From Cyclobacteriaceae bacterium (lineage in GTDB: Bacteria > Bacteroidota > Bacteroidia > Cytophagales > Cyclobacteriaceae), in assembly GCA_020436085.1 (NCBI GenBank), contig JAGQYM010000016.1, positions 1 through 64,000 of the forward strand: 64,000 bases of DNA, read 5' to 3'. Below are positions 27,018 through 36,985 of the stretch, piece by piece. Position 1 is the first letter of the stretch. Each line of letters starts with the position of its first letter. The translations under genes were made by a program, and so were the position numbers. The notes under the pieces were generated by a model. That model was not told the DNA's origin, made no database searches, and saw only the letters and a program-made list of their open reading frames with translations.

Positions 27018-27691
27018 AGTTTTGTGCTTAGTGTTCTAATAACGGACTCCTTAAAATTACCACCGATAGGCACAGCTTTGCCGGGCAAGTTTACTGATGT
27101 AGCATTGAACGCTGTAATGTGATGCATTGATACAATGAATGAACGATGAACCCGCAGAAACATCTGCGGGTTCAGTTCGTCCTCAATTCTGCTGATGGCA
27201 TACTTCGTTTTGTAATCACCAGTTTTCGTCTTGATGAAAATATATTCCTTCTGACTTTCGATGAACAGGATATCCGCAGTGTTGATCACCAGTTTTTTGC
27301 TGTCTGCCTGGATAGTGATGGTTGCCTTTGCGGCAGACACATCACCCACCTTCACTTTGCTTACCGCCTGATAGAACCTTTTGAATTCGATAGGCTTCAA
27401 TAGGTAGTCCACAACATTCAACTCATATCCCTGCAATGCGTATTCATTATAGGCTGTTGTAAGAATCACCTGCGGTGGATTTGCCAGCGATGATAGCATA
27501 TCGACTCCCTTCAAACCTGGCAGATGAATATCCAGAAACATGAGGTCAATCTGCTCTTTTTTCAAAACCTCAAGTGCAAACAATGCATCACTGCAGGTGT
27601 CAACCAAAGTAAGAAATGGAACTTGCTGAATGTAATCCTTCAGCACCTCGGCAGCGAGTGGTTCGTCTTCGATTATAAGGCAGCGAATCAT
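27014..27691 (-). CDS. LytTR-family response regulator
   Basis: The protein has 225 residues. A receiver domain has EDEP (8-11), Asp54 in FLDIHLPG and Lys in LLKPIEF; a LytTR DNA-binding domain occupies about 115-225 (VINTADILFIESQKEY, FLRVHRSFIVS). Its ATG overlaps the stop of the adjacent LytS-type kinase (ATGA at 27688-27691), so the pair is translationally coupled. LytTR regulators usually bind direct repeats in target promoters; the target is unknown. The stop codon overlaps that of the convergent FISUMP gene. Confidence 0.93.
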   Translation of the reverse strand: MIRCLIIEDEPLAAEVLKDYIQQVPFLTLVDTCSDALFALEVLKKEQIDLMFLDIHLPGLKGVDMLSSLANPPQVILTTAYNEYALQGYELNVVDYLLKPIEFKRFYQAVSKVKVGDVSAAKATITIQADSKKLVINTADILFIESQKEYIFIKTKTGDYKTKYAISRIEDELNPQMFLRVHRSFIVSMHHITAFNATSVNLPGKAVPIGGNFKESVIRTLSTKL

Positions 27692-28740
27692 TTTGGAAGG
27701 GGAATGGTAAGTGAAACAAAAAACTGATCTGGATTATCATGAATGGTTAAATCATGGCCCGGATACAAAATCTCCAATTGACGCCTGGTGTTTGTCAGAC
27801 CGATCTTATCGGAATTAGAATTGGATATTGCTTTGCCTTTGCTATTAGCGAAAGTAGCCGTAAGCACGTCTTGTGTCAGAACAATGCGGATGTGAATTTC
27901 AATATCAAACCTTGATTCGCCAGCGCCATGTTTGAATGCATTTTCTACGAAGTGAGTTAAAATAAGAGGCGAAACTTTTCGACTTTGATCGTCCACTTCG
28001 TATTCAAATTTTATTCTAAGCCGATTGGTATATCTAAGTTTTTCCAGTTCAATATAACTTTCAATTAACCTGATCTCATCCATTAGCAGTATGTGCGCCT
28101 GAGATGCCTCATACAACACAAAACGTAACAGATTAGACAACTTTAACACAGCCTCTGCTGTTTTGTCGGATTGTTTTCGCGCAAGCGAGTAGATATTATT
28201 CAGAGTATTGAAAAGAAAATGAGGACTGACCTGGGCTTTGAGAAATTTCAGCTCTGCGTCAGCTTTCTCCTTCAATAGCGCCTGCTCTAATACTTTAAAT
28301 TTTAGTTGACTTCGTATTAATTTTACACTACCAGCAATACCCGCTACCGCGAGAAAACTAAATAGATAATAAAGCAGGCTTCCAATACCAAATGATATTT
28401 CAAAATCGGACCTACCATACACCATTGGTAGAATGAAAGTGTGGTTGACAACTAGCAGTAGCGGAGTGGTAACGGCACAAACTACCACGGCAAGGAGCAA
28501 AGCAACCAAAAATTTTAATCGCCCATTGAAGTATAAATCTATCAGCAGAAAAATAGCGTAAACCGCTGGTATGTAGACTGCAAAATATGGGAGCTGTGCT
28601 TGAAGAATAAATAGAAACTGACTCCACAATCCGCTAACAGCGATGTCAGGAGTTGCCGGGGTAGTGTCCGTTAAGTTGATTAAAACCTTAAACAAAATGA
28701 AGGAAACCCAGAAACTGACATGCTCGACCAACCTGCGCAT
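27688..28740 (-). CDS. LytS-type sensor histidine kinase (His_kinase PF06580)
   Basis: From the ATG at 28740 the protein has 350 residues. Four hydrophobic helices lie in the first 150 residues (SFILFKVLINL, YFAVYIPAVYAIFLLIDLYF, FLVALLLAVVVCA, LLYYLFSFLAVAGI). The His-kinase segment QVSPHFLFNTLNNIYSLAR is the hallmark of the LytS/YehU class, and HFVENAFKHG and IGLTNTRRQLE belong to the ATPase domain. The frame extends upstream to 28794, but the extra 18 residues look non-native. It is the cognate kinase of the following LytTR regulator. Confidence 0.9.
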   Translation of the reverse strand: MRRLVEHVSFWVSFILFKVLINLTDTTPATPDIAVSGLWSQFLFILQAQLPYFAVYIPAVYAIFLLIDLYFNGRLKFLVALLLAVVVCAVTTPLLLVVNHTFILPMVYGRSDFEISFGIGSLLYYLFSFLAVAGIAGSVKLIRSQLKFKVLEQALLKEKADAELKFLKAQVSPHFLFNTLNNIYSLARKQSDKTAEAVLKLSNLLRFVLYEASQAHILLMDEIRLIESYIELEKLRYTNRLRIKFEYEVDDQSRKVSPLILTHFVENAFKHGAGESRFDIEIHIRIVLTQDVLTATFANSKGKAISNSNSDKIGLTNTRRQLEILYPGHDLTIHDNPDQFFVSLTIPLPK

Positions 28741-28980
28741 GGTCAAATAAACAGAATGGGCATGAAAGCGGCAATCGCCCATTTTCCAGCACAATCAAAC
28801 GCCACAATTAAGTTGACGGATATCCATGTTTGGTTGATGCCTAATCGGCTTTCGTAGATTTTAGACTATGAATAAATGTTTTACTCAAAATCATTCAGAT
28901 ACCTTTTGCCAACCTGGTGCAAGATTGTATCCTAACTGGCCTGATGACGTACACTAAGGTTAGAACCAATTAGTACCACG

Positions 28981-29499
28981 ATGAGAATCATAATGATTAC
29001 CCTAATTACGTTATGTGCGTTACCTTCTTTAGCTCAGGAGACCAGTCTGAAGACTTTGGATTTCTTTGTTGGTGAATGGTCGCTCATAACTACTGGAACA
29101 CAACCAGATGGATCTCTGGTAAAAGGTAAAGCTCGATCCAAAGTAAAATATATTTTAGATGGCCATGCGATCGAGGACGATTACTACGACCTGAATGAAA
29201 ATGGAGATGTTGTTTTCCGAGGGATTAGCATAAGGAGCTACAACCGAAATACGAAGAGATTTCAAATCGTGTGGGTGATGCCAGGTGTTAAGGGAATTAC
29301 GGACATTGATGCCGAATGGAAGGATGGAAAGCTAGTAAGTACTGGCAAGGGATATGATGGATACGGTGAGTTTCTTGAGCGATTTGAATACTACGATATC
29401 ACCAAAGACACATACAAATTCAAAATGGATCGGTCGTATGATGGAGGTAACCATTGGATTGAGAACTTTAGCAGAATCGAGGCGAAGCGAGTTAAGTAA
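28981..29499 (+). CDS. Exported DUF1579-like protein
   Basis: The 172-residue protein has a signal peptide (MRIIMITLITLCALPSLAQE) and a single small beta-rich domain. The segments FFVGEWSLITTG, VKYILDGHAIEDDY and SYNRNTKRFQIVWV resemble the DUF1579/lipocalin-like fold, in which a G-x-W motif starts the barrel. Function is unknown. It lies alone on the strand, with 102 bp to the next gene, and looks like an independent transcription unit. Confidence 0.72.
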   Translation: MRIIMITLITLCALPSLAQETSLKTLDFFVGEWSLITTGTQPDGSLVKGKARSKVKYILDGHAIEDDYYDLNENGDVVFRGISIRSYNRNTKRFQIVWVMPGVKGITDIDAEWKDGKLVSTGKGYDGYGEFLERFEYYDITKDTYKFKMDRSYDGGNHWIENFSRIEAKRVK

Positions 29500-29601
29500 C
29501 TACGTTGTGTTAACCTGACCTACGTCTGCCAGGTGGCTGACTGATGTCATGTGAATTGGACAATGACGGGTCTAATTTCATGGCATCAAAACAGCACAGC
29601 A

Positions 29602-32424
29602 ATGAATGCCGAAGACGTACTTACCAAGCCCCAAAAGACTGCAAAAGAGCAATCTCTCAAATTCGTATACGCCTACAGAGAAGGTGATGGCCACAACAAG
29701 CAACTGCTGGGTGGCAAGGGTGCCAATCTCTGTGAGATGACACAGATTGGACTCAACGTTCCTCCTGGTTTTGTTATCAGCACAGAAGCCTGTTTAGCCT
29801 ACCTCGGGCACGAGGATCGTTTGCTTCCGGATGGGCTCATGAACGAAGTACGCGCTCAGATTAAGGACGTAGAGAAAGCGACCGGTAAAAAATTTGGTGA
29901 TCCAAAAAATCCATTGCTGGTCTCAGTCCGTTCAGGTTCCGCAATGTCCATGCCCGGCATGATGGATACAATTTTAAACCTGGGGCTAAACAAGCAAACG
30001 CTTCAAGGCTTGACTGAACTCACCGGCAATGAAAGGTTTGCCTATGATGCCTATCGCAGGTTCATTCAATTGTTTGGCAAGGTTGCTCTAGGAGTGCCTG
30101 ACGAAAAATTTGATCAGCATTTTGAAGACATAAAAAAGCAAGCTGGTGTAAAGCTCGACATTGGCCTACAGGCTGAACATCTCAAAGAAGCAAGCGATAG
30201 ATTTTTAAAAGTTGTAAATGACTCATTGGGCAGGCCATTTCCTGAGGACGTCTACGAACAATTAGAGATTGCCATAAAAGCAGTCTTCAATTCGTGGATG
30301 GGGAAGCGAGCTGTTGATTACAGACGTGAGTTCAAGATCACACCAGAAATGGCCAACGGCACAGCAGTCAATGTGGTCACCATGGTATTTGGAAATATGG
30401 GTAATGACTGTGCGACTGGTGTTGGTTTTACTCGCGACCCCGGAACAGGAGAGAATGTGATGTTTGGTGAATACCTGACCAATGCACAAGGGGAGGATGT
30501 AGTTGCTGGAATTCGCACACCGAAACCGGTAAGCGAGCTGGCAACTGAAATGCCGGAACAATATCGCCAATTGGAAGAGCTAAGATCAAAACTCGAGGAG
30601 CATTACAAAGAGGTTCAGGACTTCGAATACACAATAGAAAATGGAACCCTCTACTGTTTGCAGACACGCAACGGCAAAATGAACACCACAGCTTTGGTTC
30701 GTACATCTGTGGAAATGGTGAATGAAGGGTTGATTACCAAAGAGCAAGCGCTACTGCGTATCAAGCCTGACATGCTGGAACAACTGCTGCACCCGCGCCT
30801 GGATGAAAAATACAAAGCCGAGCCCTTAGCACAGGGCCTGCCCGCATCACCAGGCGCAGCCTCCGGTCACATTGTGTTCGATGCTGATCGTGCAGAAACA
30901 CTAGGTCGCGCTGGAGAAAAAGTAATCCTCGTCAGAGAGGAAACTAAACCTGAAGACATTCACGGTTTCTTCGCGTCACAAGGAGTATTGACGAGTCGCG
31001 GTGGTAAAACCTCACACGCAGCGGTGGTAGCCAGAGGTATGGGTAAACCATGTGTGGCCGGAGCTGAAGGCATACACGTTGACACTAAAACGAGAATTGC
31101 TAAAGTAGGTGACAAAGTACTGCACGAAGGTGATTATATCACCATTGATGGAGGTAATGGAAACGTGTATCAGGGTGTGATTCCTACTGTTGCTCCAACT
31201 TTCTCTGAAGAACTTAAAGTCCTGCTATCATGGGCTGACGAAATGTCGACCCTTAAAGTAATGGCTAACGCTGATACTCCGGAAGCTGCGCGAAAGGCAT
31301 CTGATTACGGAGCAATGGGTATTGGTTTATGTCGTACGGAAAGAATGTTTAATGCGGTGGACAGGCTGCCGGTAGTGGTGGAGATGATCCTGTCTGAAAC
31401 CCAGGAGGAGCGAACACAGGCCTTGGCCAGGTTAAAGGAAATGCAGCGGCAAGATTTCAAAGATATCTTTACCGCAATGGCACCGAGGCCTGTGACGGTC
31501 CGGCTGCTTGACCCACCCATTCATGAATTTCTGCCAACAGAAGATGTACTCAGAGATGAGTTGGACCATCTCCGCCATTTGAATGAAACTGTAAGTGGCG
31601 TTGCTAATCTTTTTGGAAGTCTTCGCTTGCTGAAAGCCGATCCACACATGGCTGAAGAGTCTACAGCACCATTCAATGCGACTGGCGTTGAGTTGGTAGG
31701 GCAGGCCATCCAGAAGAAAGAGCAGATGCTGAAGAAGGTGAAGGAACTCCATGAGGTTAACCCAATGCTAGGCCATAGAGGTGTGCGCCTCGGGCTCACT
31801 TTTCCCGAGATATACCAGATGCAGATTCAAGCTATTCTCGAAGCCACCGCAGACTGCATAAAAGCAGGCGTTGATGTTCATCCCGAGATCATGGTGCCTC
31901 AGGTGTGCAGCGCAGAAGAGCTGAAGGCTGTAAGGATGTTCGTAGATGAGATTAAGTCAAAAATTGAAAAGAAAGCTAATATTGAACTCAAGTTCATATT
32001 TGGTACAATGATAGAAGTAGTTAGAGCGTGCCTTCAGGCAGAGGAGCTTTCTCAGTCTGCCGACTTCTTCTCATTCGGAACCAATGACCTCACTCAGGCG
32101 ACATTCTCATTCTCACGAGAGGATGCAGAAAACAAATTCCTGCCATTCTACATGGCGAAGGGTTTACTAAAGAATAATCCTTTCGAAATACTCGATAGCA
32201 AGGGAATGGGTAAACTTATAAAGCTCGCGGTGAATGATGGAAGAAATAGGAAGCCCCAGCTTAAAATAGGAATATGCGGAGAGCATGGAGGTAATCCAGA
32301 GTCCATCTCATTCTGCCATCAAGTGGGGCTTAATTATGTGTCCTGTTCTGGTCCTCGGGTTCCCGTAGCTAGAATGGCAACAGCGCACGCGGCACTAGCA
32401 CAAAAGGTGACAAGCCGCGACTAA
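29602..32424 (+). CDS. ppdK: Pyruvate, phosphate dikinase
   Basis: From ATG 29602 the enzyme has 940 residues, longer than the usual 870-910. It interconverts pyruvate, ATP and phosphate with PEP, AMP and PPi, using a phosphohistidine. Landmarks are the N-terminal ATP-grasp half (LLGGKGANLCEM, VPPGF, MSMPGMMDTILNLGLN), the swivelling phosphohistidine domain with His472 in GGKTSHAAVVARG, and the PEP-binding barrel with Cys892 in GICGEHGG and SFGTNDLTQ. Between PPIHEFLP and NPMLGHRG there is an insertion of about 40 residues relative to enzymes I know. A GTG at 29551 also opens the frame, but ATG 29602 leaves a normal lead-in. The stop codon overlaps that of the convergent lipoprotein gene. Confidence 0.93.
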   Translation: MNAEDVLTKPQKTAKEQSLKFVYAYREGDGHNKQLLGGKGANLCEMTQIGLNVPPGFVISTEACLAYLGHEDRLLPDGLMNEVRAQIKDVEKATGKKFGDPKNPLLVSVRSGSAMSMPGMMDTILNLGLNKQTLQGLTELTGNERFAYDAYRRFIQLFGKVALGVPDEKFDQHFEDIKKQAGVKLDIGLQAEHLKEASDRFLKVVNDSLGRPFPEDVYEQLEIAIKAVFNSWMGKRAVDYRREFKITPEMANGTAVNVVTMVFGNMGNDCATGVGFTRDPGTGENVMFGEYLTNAQGEDVVAGIRTPKPVSELATEMPEQYRQLEELRSKLEEHYKEVQDFEYTIENGTLYCLQTRNGKMNTTALVRTSVEMVNEGLITKEQALLRIKPDMLEQLLHPRLDEKYKAEPLAQGLPASPGAASGHIVFDADRAETLGRAGEKVILVREETKPEDIHGFFASQGVLTSRGGKTSHAAVVARGMGKPCVAGAEGIHVDTKTRIAKVGDKVLHEGDYITIDGGNGNVYQGVIPTVAPTFSEELKVLLSWADEMSTLKVMANADTPEAARKASDYGAMGIGLCRTERMFNAVDRLPVVVEMILSETQEERTQALARLKEMQRQDFKDIFTAMAPRPVTVRLLDPPIHEFLPTEDVLRDELDHLRHLNETVSGVANLFGSLRLLKADPHMAEESTAPFNATGVELVGQAIQKKEQMLKKVKELHEVNPMLGHRGVRLGLTFPEIYQMQIQAILEATADCIKAGVDVHPEIMVPQVCSAEELKAVRMFVDEIKSKIEKKANIELKFIFGTMIEVVRACLQAEELSQSADFFSFGTNDLTQATFSFSREDAENKFLPFYMAKGLLKNNPFEILDSKGMGKLIKLAVNDGRNRKPQLKIGICGEHGGNPESISFCHQVGLNYVSCSGPRVPVARMATAHAALAQKVTSRD

Positions 32425-33227
32425 AAGGGAGTTACTTCCTCGTATTGAAAGATAGTCGACTCAGTCGAGCCATCATTGTAGGTAGTAGTCCGTTTTGAAG
32501 TGAGGCCATCAGACCTGAATTCATATTCGAACGAATAGGGATAGGTGCTGGTTGGATACTGAAATTCAAGCTTGGCCGGAAGGTTCGACTGCATTACTAC
32601 TCCCGGGATCACAAGTTCCATATCGACCACGCTGGCTTCCTCCTGATATTCAGTATAAATTTTGGTGTGGTTCAAAATGAGAGAAGCCTCTTCCGGAATG
32701 AAGTCATACTTTTTAACCTCATGAATGTTACCGTCAGGGTAGTAGTTATAATGATTTTCTCCCTGCCTGTCGAAACCATTGGCAGCTAAATTATAAGAGT
32801 AGAATTCAACCAACGAGAGCTTTCCCTCCGTGTTGTAATCATAAAATTGATAGCTGATCTTCTTATCATTGACATATGATGAAGCCACTATGATCCTACT
32901 GCCATCATATTGATACCGCACTTCTTCGTCCACCAGTCCGAGCGTCTTTTTTATCACTCGTTCAAGCTTTCCTGATTCGTCATAAATGTATTGTTCAGAC
33001 CCGGACGTTTCGAAGGGTGTGTGTCGCACCCACTCGATTGCAGCCAATTCCCCACTAGAGGTATAGTTGTACTCCTCCTTTAAGGTCCAACTAGGGCCGT
33101 TCGTTTCAACTGATTTAAGTCTAAATCTGGCAGATGGTAGGCTCGGCTCGTCACTTTCGCATGAAGTGAAAACCAATAGTAAAGACCCTGCCAGAAAACT
33201 GGCGGGTGAAAAAAACGCTTTTAACAT
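32421..33227 (-). CDS. Lipoprotein with YD-repeat-like beta segments, unknown function
   Basis: From ATG 33227 the protein has 268 residues: a lipoprotein signal (LAGSLLLVFTSC, Cys23) and a body of repeated Tyr/Gly/Asp-rich strands (EEYNYTSSGELAAIEW, YIYDESGKLERV, YQYDGSRIIVAS, YNTEGKLSLVEFY, YNYYPDGNIHEVK) resembling YD or RHS-type hairpin repeats. It is too small to be a toxin shell and no toxin domain is seen. The frame opens upstream at 33353 but without a signal peptide there. It is divergent from the LVIVD lipoprotein gene at 33401. Confidence 0.72.
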   Translation of the reverse strand: MLKAFFSPASFLAGSLLLVFTSCESDEPSLPSARFRLKSVETNGPSWTLKEEYNYTSSGELAAIEWVRHTPFETSGSEQYIYDESGKLERVIKKTLGLVDEEVRYQYDGSRIIVASSYVNDKKISYQFYDYNTEGKLSLVEFYSYNLAANGFDRQGENHYNYYPDGNIHEVKKYDFIPEEASLILNHTKIYTEYQEEASVVDMELVIPGVVMQSNLPAKLEFQYPTSTYPYSFEYEFRSDGLTSKRTTTYNDGSTESTIFQYEEVTPF

Positions 33228-33400
33228 GTAAAAATGAATTGTAAAGTCAGGACGCCTCACGCGGTCTAAATCTGACCGGAATAACGGAGATCGTTTGGCG
33301 TGGGTTACTTGTCTAATAGGATTTTTTAATACCAGGATGAAGCTTGAAATCACTTTTCTGGGGTGATTCAGATAGGAAATACTCAGGCTAAATTGCTTTC

Positions 33401-34474
33401 ATGGCCAACCAATTCTACAGTAAGCGCGCGTGTGAATGGATTTTCATAATAGCAGTCTTATTGGGCTGCTCCAAAGAAGAAAGTATAGACGTCCCTAAAC
33501 CCGATTGTCTACTCGCCCAGGTAGCAATTGAAGGACAAGTAAACGATGTAACAACCTATGTAGATGACGCCACAGGTATGGAGTATGCATTGGTTGGGTT
33601 TGGTAATCTGGGACCACTAAGCGACAATACCGGATTTTCCATCATTGATACATCTGATCCTTCAAATCCGAAGGTGACTGCAAAGATGACATCGGTGGGA
33701 GGGCTTGACTTGGCCACGTGGGGTCACTATGTGTACGCAGTAGGCGGTGAACAGGGCGAAGCCAAGATTGTTGACATGGATGATCCCGCCAACCCGGTGG
33801 TCGTTGGATCGTTTCCTGATGCATTCTTTATCACCATCAGCGAATCCGGGCTAATGATTTTGTCGTTGTCAGGCGTTGCGATCTATGATCTAAACTCCGA
33901 TCCTCTTCATCCCGTCTTACTCTGGTCGGATGATGATTCTGGTGGACAAGAGACCTTAGTGCTTGGTAATACGCTTTATGATTTTCATGAAAAGAAGGGA
34001 ACACGCATTTATGATATTTCCGATCCCTCAGATCCGCAACTAATCGTCAACATCTCTTCACTGAATATCCGCTACCACCATAGTGGTCAAGCGACAAGTG
34101 ATGAGAAGTACTTGTTTATCAATGACGAACGGGAAGAGGGGTCAAAAAATGATCGCGATTTCACAGTCTGGGATATTTCAAATAAAGCTGCGCCAAAGCT
34201 TGTCGGAAGCTTCAACGATCCCGAGTCTTCCGTTCACAACATTAAGATCATCGGAAATAGAGCTCACTTCGCATACTATGCCTCCGGCTATCGGATCTTT
34301 GATATCACGGATCAAACTTCTCCGTCTGAACTTTTTTCTTACGACACATCACCTGCGGTAACTGGCAATGGCCTCTTTGTCGGAGCTGTGGGTGTAGCGG
34401 TTGGTCCATCGGGTAGAGTATATATTACCGATCAACAGAACGGCCTGTTCATTTTTGACGATTGCGCTCCGTAG
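33401..34474 (+). CDS. LVIVD-repeat lipoprotein
   Basis: This 357-residue lipoprotein has a signal ending LLGC (Cys23). At least five LVIVD repeats of the type F/IxIxDxSDPxxPxxV are visible (FSIIDTSDPSNPKV, AKIVDMDDPANPVVV, TRIYDISDPSDPQL, FTVWDISNKAAPKL, YRIFDITDQTSPSE), predicted to form a beta propeller. Such proteins are exported and surface-associated in many bacteria; their role is mostly unknown. It is separated from the S9 peptidase by 93 bp and may be co-transcribed with it. Confidence 0.85.
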   Translation: MANQFYSKRACEWIFIIAVLLGCSKEESIDVPKPDCLLAQVAIEGQVNDVTTYVDDATGMEYALVGFGNLGPLSDNTGFSIIDTSDPSNPKVTAKMTSVGGLDLATWGHYVYAVGGEQGEAKIVDMDDPANPVVVGSFPDAFFITISESGLMILSLSGVAIYDLNSDPLHPVLLWSDDDSGGQETLVLGNTLYDFHEKKGTRIYDISDPSDPQLIVNISSLNIRYHHSGQATSDEKYLFINDEREEGSKNDRDFTVWDISNKAAPKLVGSFNDPESSVHNIKIIGNRAHFAYYASGYRIFDITDQTSPSELFSYDTSPAVTGNGLFVGAVGVAVGPSGRVYITDQQNGLFIFDDCAP

Positions 34475-34567
34475 AATCTTTGTGGCTTCACAGCCTCAGC
34501 TCTCAGATTGTGTAATAGCCGGTCGCATTTTGCCTCAAAATAATTAGCTTGGTGAAAAGTCTTCACC

Positions 34568-36580
34568 ATGGTACGTCAAATCGTCTTTTCATGCTTACTG
34601 CTAGGCTCACTTAGTTCCTATGGCCAAAAGAAAATCATGTCGGTTGTCGACTTTCTGAATATCCCTGGAGTCGCTAACCCGCAACTTTCACCCAATGGCA
34701 ACCAGTTCACCTACGAAGTTTTCGAAAGCAACTGGAAAGAAAATAAACAAATCAGGCATATCTGGAGAGCAGATGTCTCGGGCGACAATCAGGTGAAATT
34801 GACCAATAGTGAAGATGGGGAGAGCAACGCCTGCTGGTCGCCCGATGGAACGCGTATTGCATTTTTGAGCAAGCGTTCTCCTAATGAAGAGAATCAAATC
34901 TATATCATCAGCAACTCAGGTGGTGAAGCCTGGCAACTGACGCGTCATAAAACTGCTCCCTCTAATATTCAATGGTCTCGCGATGGACAAAGCTTGTATT
35001 TCATGGCCAGCGAACCAAAAACCAAGGATGAAGAAAGCAAAGAGAAACTCAAGGATGATGTCTATGCTTATGATGAGAATTTCAAACTTAGGCACCTCTG
35101 GAGAATTGGCTTGAAAGATACGGCTGTGGTCAGGATTACCGAAGGAGAATACTCAGTCAATAACTACCGACTCTCAGGTTGGAATGACAAAGTCGTTATT
35201 ACGCGCAGCATCAGCCCTCTATTCAATGACAGTGACCAAAATGAATTGTGGATGATAGATGCTGATGGTCAAAACCAAAAGCAGCTGACCAATAATCGAG
35301 TAGCAGAATCAAGTGCAGAATTGTCACCCGATGGCAATCAGGTTTTGTTTGTTGCCAACGCAAATGAAAATTTTGATTTCTACTACAATGATAAGTTGTT
35401 CGTTATACCCACCCAGGGTGGTACTCCCAAGCTTCTCACCAAAGCATTCCCATATGAAGTCAATCAGGCTCATTGGGCGAAAGACGGAAAAAGTATTTAC
35501 CTGTTGGCTAATACAGGGCTGGAATCACAGCTTTTCAATTTGTCATTAGGTAATGGGAAGTGGACCCAGATTACTCAAGGCGATCAGGCCATCAACTGGT
35601 GGAACTACAATGCCAATCTGGATGTGCATCTCTTTGACCTGAACAATGCAACTAATGGAGGAGATATTCATACGATGAAAGGAGTTGATAAGAAAACCAT
35701 TCGCAAAGTCACAAAGGTCTATGACTACTTCAATAATGATTTCAAATTACCAAGACAGGAGCGTGTGAAATGGAAGGGGGCGGATGGCGTTGAAGTTGAA
35801 GGCTTACTTTTTTATCCGGTCGACTATGAGGTAGGAAAGAAGTATCCACTAGTTGTGCAGACACACGGAGGACCAGCTTCTGCAGATCATTTTGGTATTT
35901 CGAGGTCTTTTACTGAGTACCATCCTGTTCTTGCGGGAAAAGGTTACATGGTCTTGCAACCCAACTATCGGGGAAGCACGGGGTATGGCGATGACTTCCT
36001 TCGCGACATGGTCGGTTCTTATTTCAAGAATGCGCATCTGGATGTGATGGCTGGTGTTGACTACTTGATTGGTAAAGGTTTGGTGGATTCCAACCGGATG
36101 GTAAAAATGGGCTGGAGCGCAGGTGGTCACATGACTAACAAGATCATTACATTCACAGATCGCTTCAAGGCGGCTAGTTCAGGGGCTGGTGCTGCCAATT
36201 GGGTATCTATGTACGCGCAAAGTGATGTCAGAATTTATCGTACTCCATGGTTTGGCGGAACACCGTGGCAGAAAAATGCACCGATTGAAAAGTATTGGGA
36301 CAACTCTCCGCTTAAGGATGTACATAATGTAAAGACACCTACAATATTTGAAGTGGGAGGCAGCGACCCGCGAGTTCCCTACCCACAATCCGTTGAAATG
36401 TATCAGGCGCTGAAGAGCAATGGAGTGCCCACGCACTTGTATGTCGCTCCCCGTGAGCCACACGGTTGGCAAGAACTTAGGCATAGACTTTATAAAATCA
36501 ACGTGGAATTAGAGTGGTTTGCTAAGTATGCGCTGGGAGAAAATTATCAATGGGAAAAGGCACCTGAAAAACAAAAATGA
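34568..36580 (+). CDS. S9-family (prolyl oligopeptidase-type) peptidase, exported
   Basis: The protein has 670 residues. A signal peptide (1-20, SYGQ) precedes an N-terminal WD40-like beta propeller (about 40-400, with repeated SPDG/S-P-D-G-N motifs) that gates the active site. The C-terminal alpha/beta-hydrolase domain has Ser517 in GWSAGGH, Asp600 in GGSDPRVP and His632 in REPHGW. These are the triad of dipeptidyl or acylaminoacyl peptidases of clan SC, which trim proline-containing peptides in the periplasm. The next gene begins 10 bp after its stop. Confidence 0.92.
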   Translation: MVRQIVFSCLLLGSLSSYGQKKIMSVVDFLNIPGVANPQLSPNGNQFTYEVFESNWKENKQIRHIWRADVSGDNQVKLTNSEDGESNACWSPDGTRIAFLSKRSPNEENQIYIISNSGGEAWQLTRHKTAPSNIQWSRDGQSLYFMASEPKTKDEESKEKLKDDVYAYDENFKLRHLWRIGLKDTAVVRITEGEYSVNNYRLSGWNDKVVITRSISPLFNDSDQNELWMIDADGQNQKQLTNNRVAESSAELSPDGNQVLFVANANENFDFYYNDKLFVIPTQGGTPKLLTKAFPYEVNQAHWAKDGKSIYLLANTGLESQLFNLSLGNGKWTQITQGDQAINWWNYNANLDVHLFDLNNATNGGDIHTMKGVDKKTIRKVTKVYDYFNNDFKLPRQERVKWKGADGVEVEGLLFYPVDYEVGKKYPLVVQTHGGPASADHFGISRSFTEYHPVLAGKGYMVLQPNYRGSTGYGDDFLRDMVGSYFKNAHLDVMAGVDYLIGKGLVDSNRMVKMGWSAGGHMTNKIITFTDRFKAASSGAGAANWVSMYAQSDVRIYRTPWFGGTPWQKNAPIEKYWDNSPLKDVHNVKTPTIFEVGGSDPRVPYPQSVEMYQALKSNGVPTHLYVAPREPHGWQELRHRLYKINVELEWFAKYALGENYQWEKAPEKQK

Positions 36581-36590
36581 TCGTTTGCTC

Positions 36591-36977
36591 GTGAAATGGC
36601 TAGTGATCATTTCTGTTGTCCTTCTCAGTTGCACATCCAACTATAAACATCAGGACCTTATTGGTGAATGGAAGGTAATTGAGATAAAATCAAGTGAGAA
36701 TGCAGTATCGAACACATTCCTTGGCGCAGAAACTGTGTCTTTCTCTGAAGATGGCAAGTACACATTTCCGAAGTCAATAAATGAAAAAGGGGAGTGGACA
36801 ATTGTTGGGAATAAACTCAGACTTCACAGCAATTCTGTCAAAGACATGAGGGGTGATGTAGTATATGAGGGTCACGACAGCGAGTGGGTGATAGACAAGA
36901 GCGATCAATTCATGATCTGGAGGGGCACTTCGAGGTTTCACAATCAGGATTTGAGAGTGATGTTTGAGAAAAGGTGA
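36591..36977 (+). CDS. Small lipoprotein, lipocalin-like
   Basis: From GTG 36591 the protein has 128 residues with a lipoprotein signal (VKWLVIISVVLLSC, Cys14). The body resembles lipocalin-like proteins (LIGEWKVIEI, TFPKSINEKGEWTIVGNKLRL, WVIDKSDQFMIW). The same frame is open to an ATG at 36519, but that lies inside the S9 peptidase; TTG 36585 is another possible start. A DUF3750 gene follows and its alternative GTG start overlaps this stop as GTGA, so the two are probably co-expressed. Function unknown. Confidence 0.65.
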   Translation: MKWLVIISVVLLSCTSNYKHQDLIGEWKVIEIKSSENAVSNTFLGAETVSFSEDGKYTFPKSINEKGEWTIVGNKLRLHSNSVKDMRGDVVYEGHDSEWVIDKSDQFMIWRGTSRFHNQDLRVMFEKR

Positions 36978-36985
36978 ATCCATTG

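Noticed and set aside
36519..36590. ATG start of the lipocalin-like gene inside the S9 peptidase
   Set aside because: It would add 24 charged residues ahead of a complete lipoprotein signal and overlap the peptidase by 62 bp.
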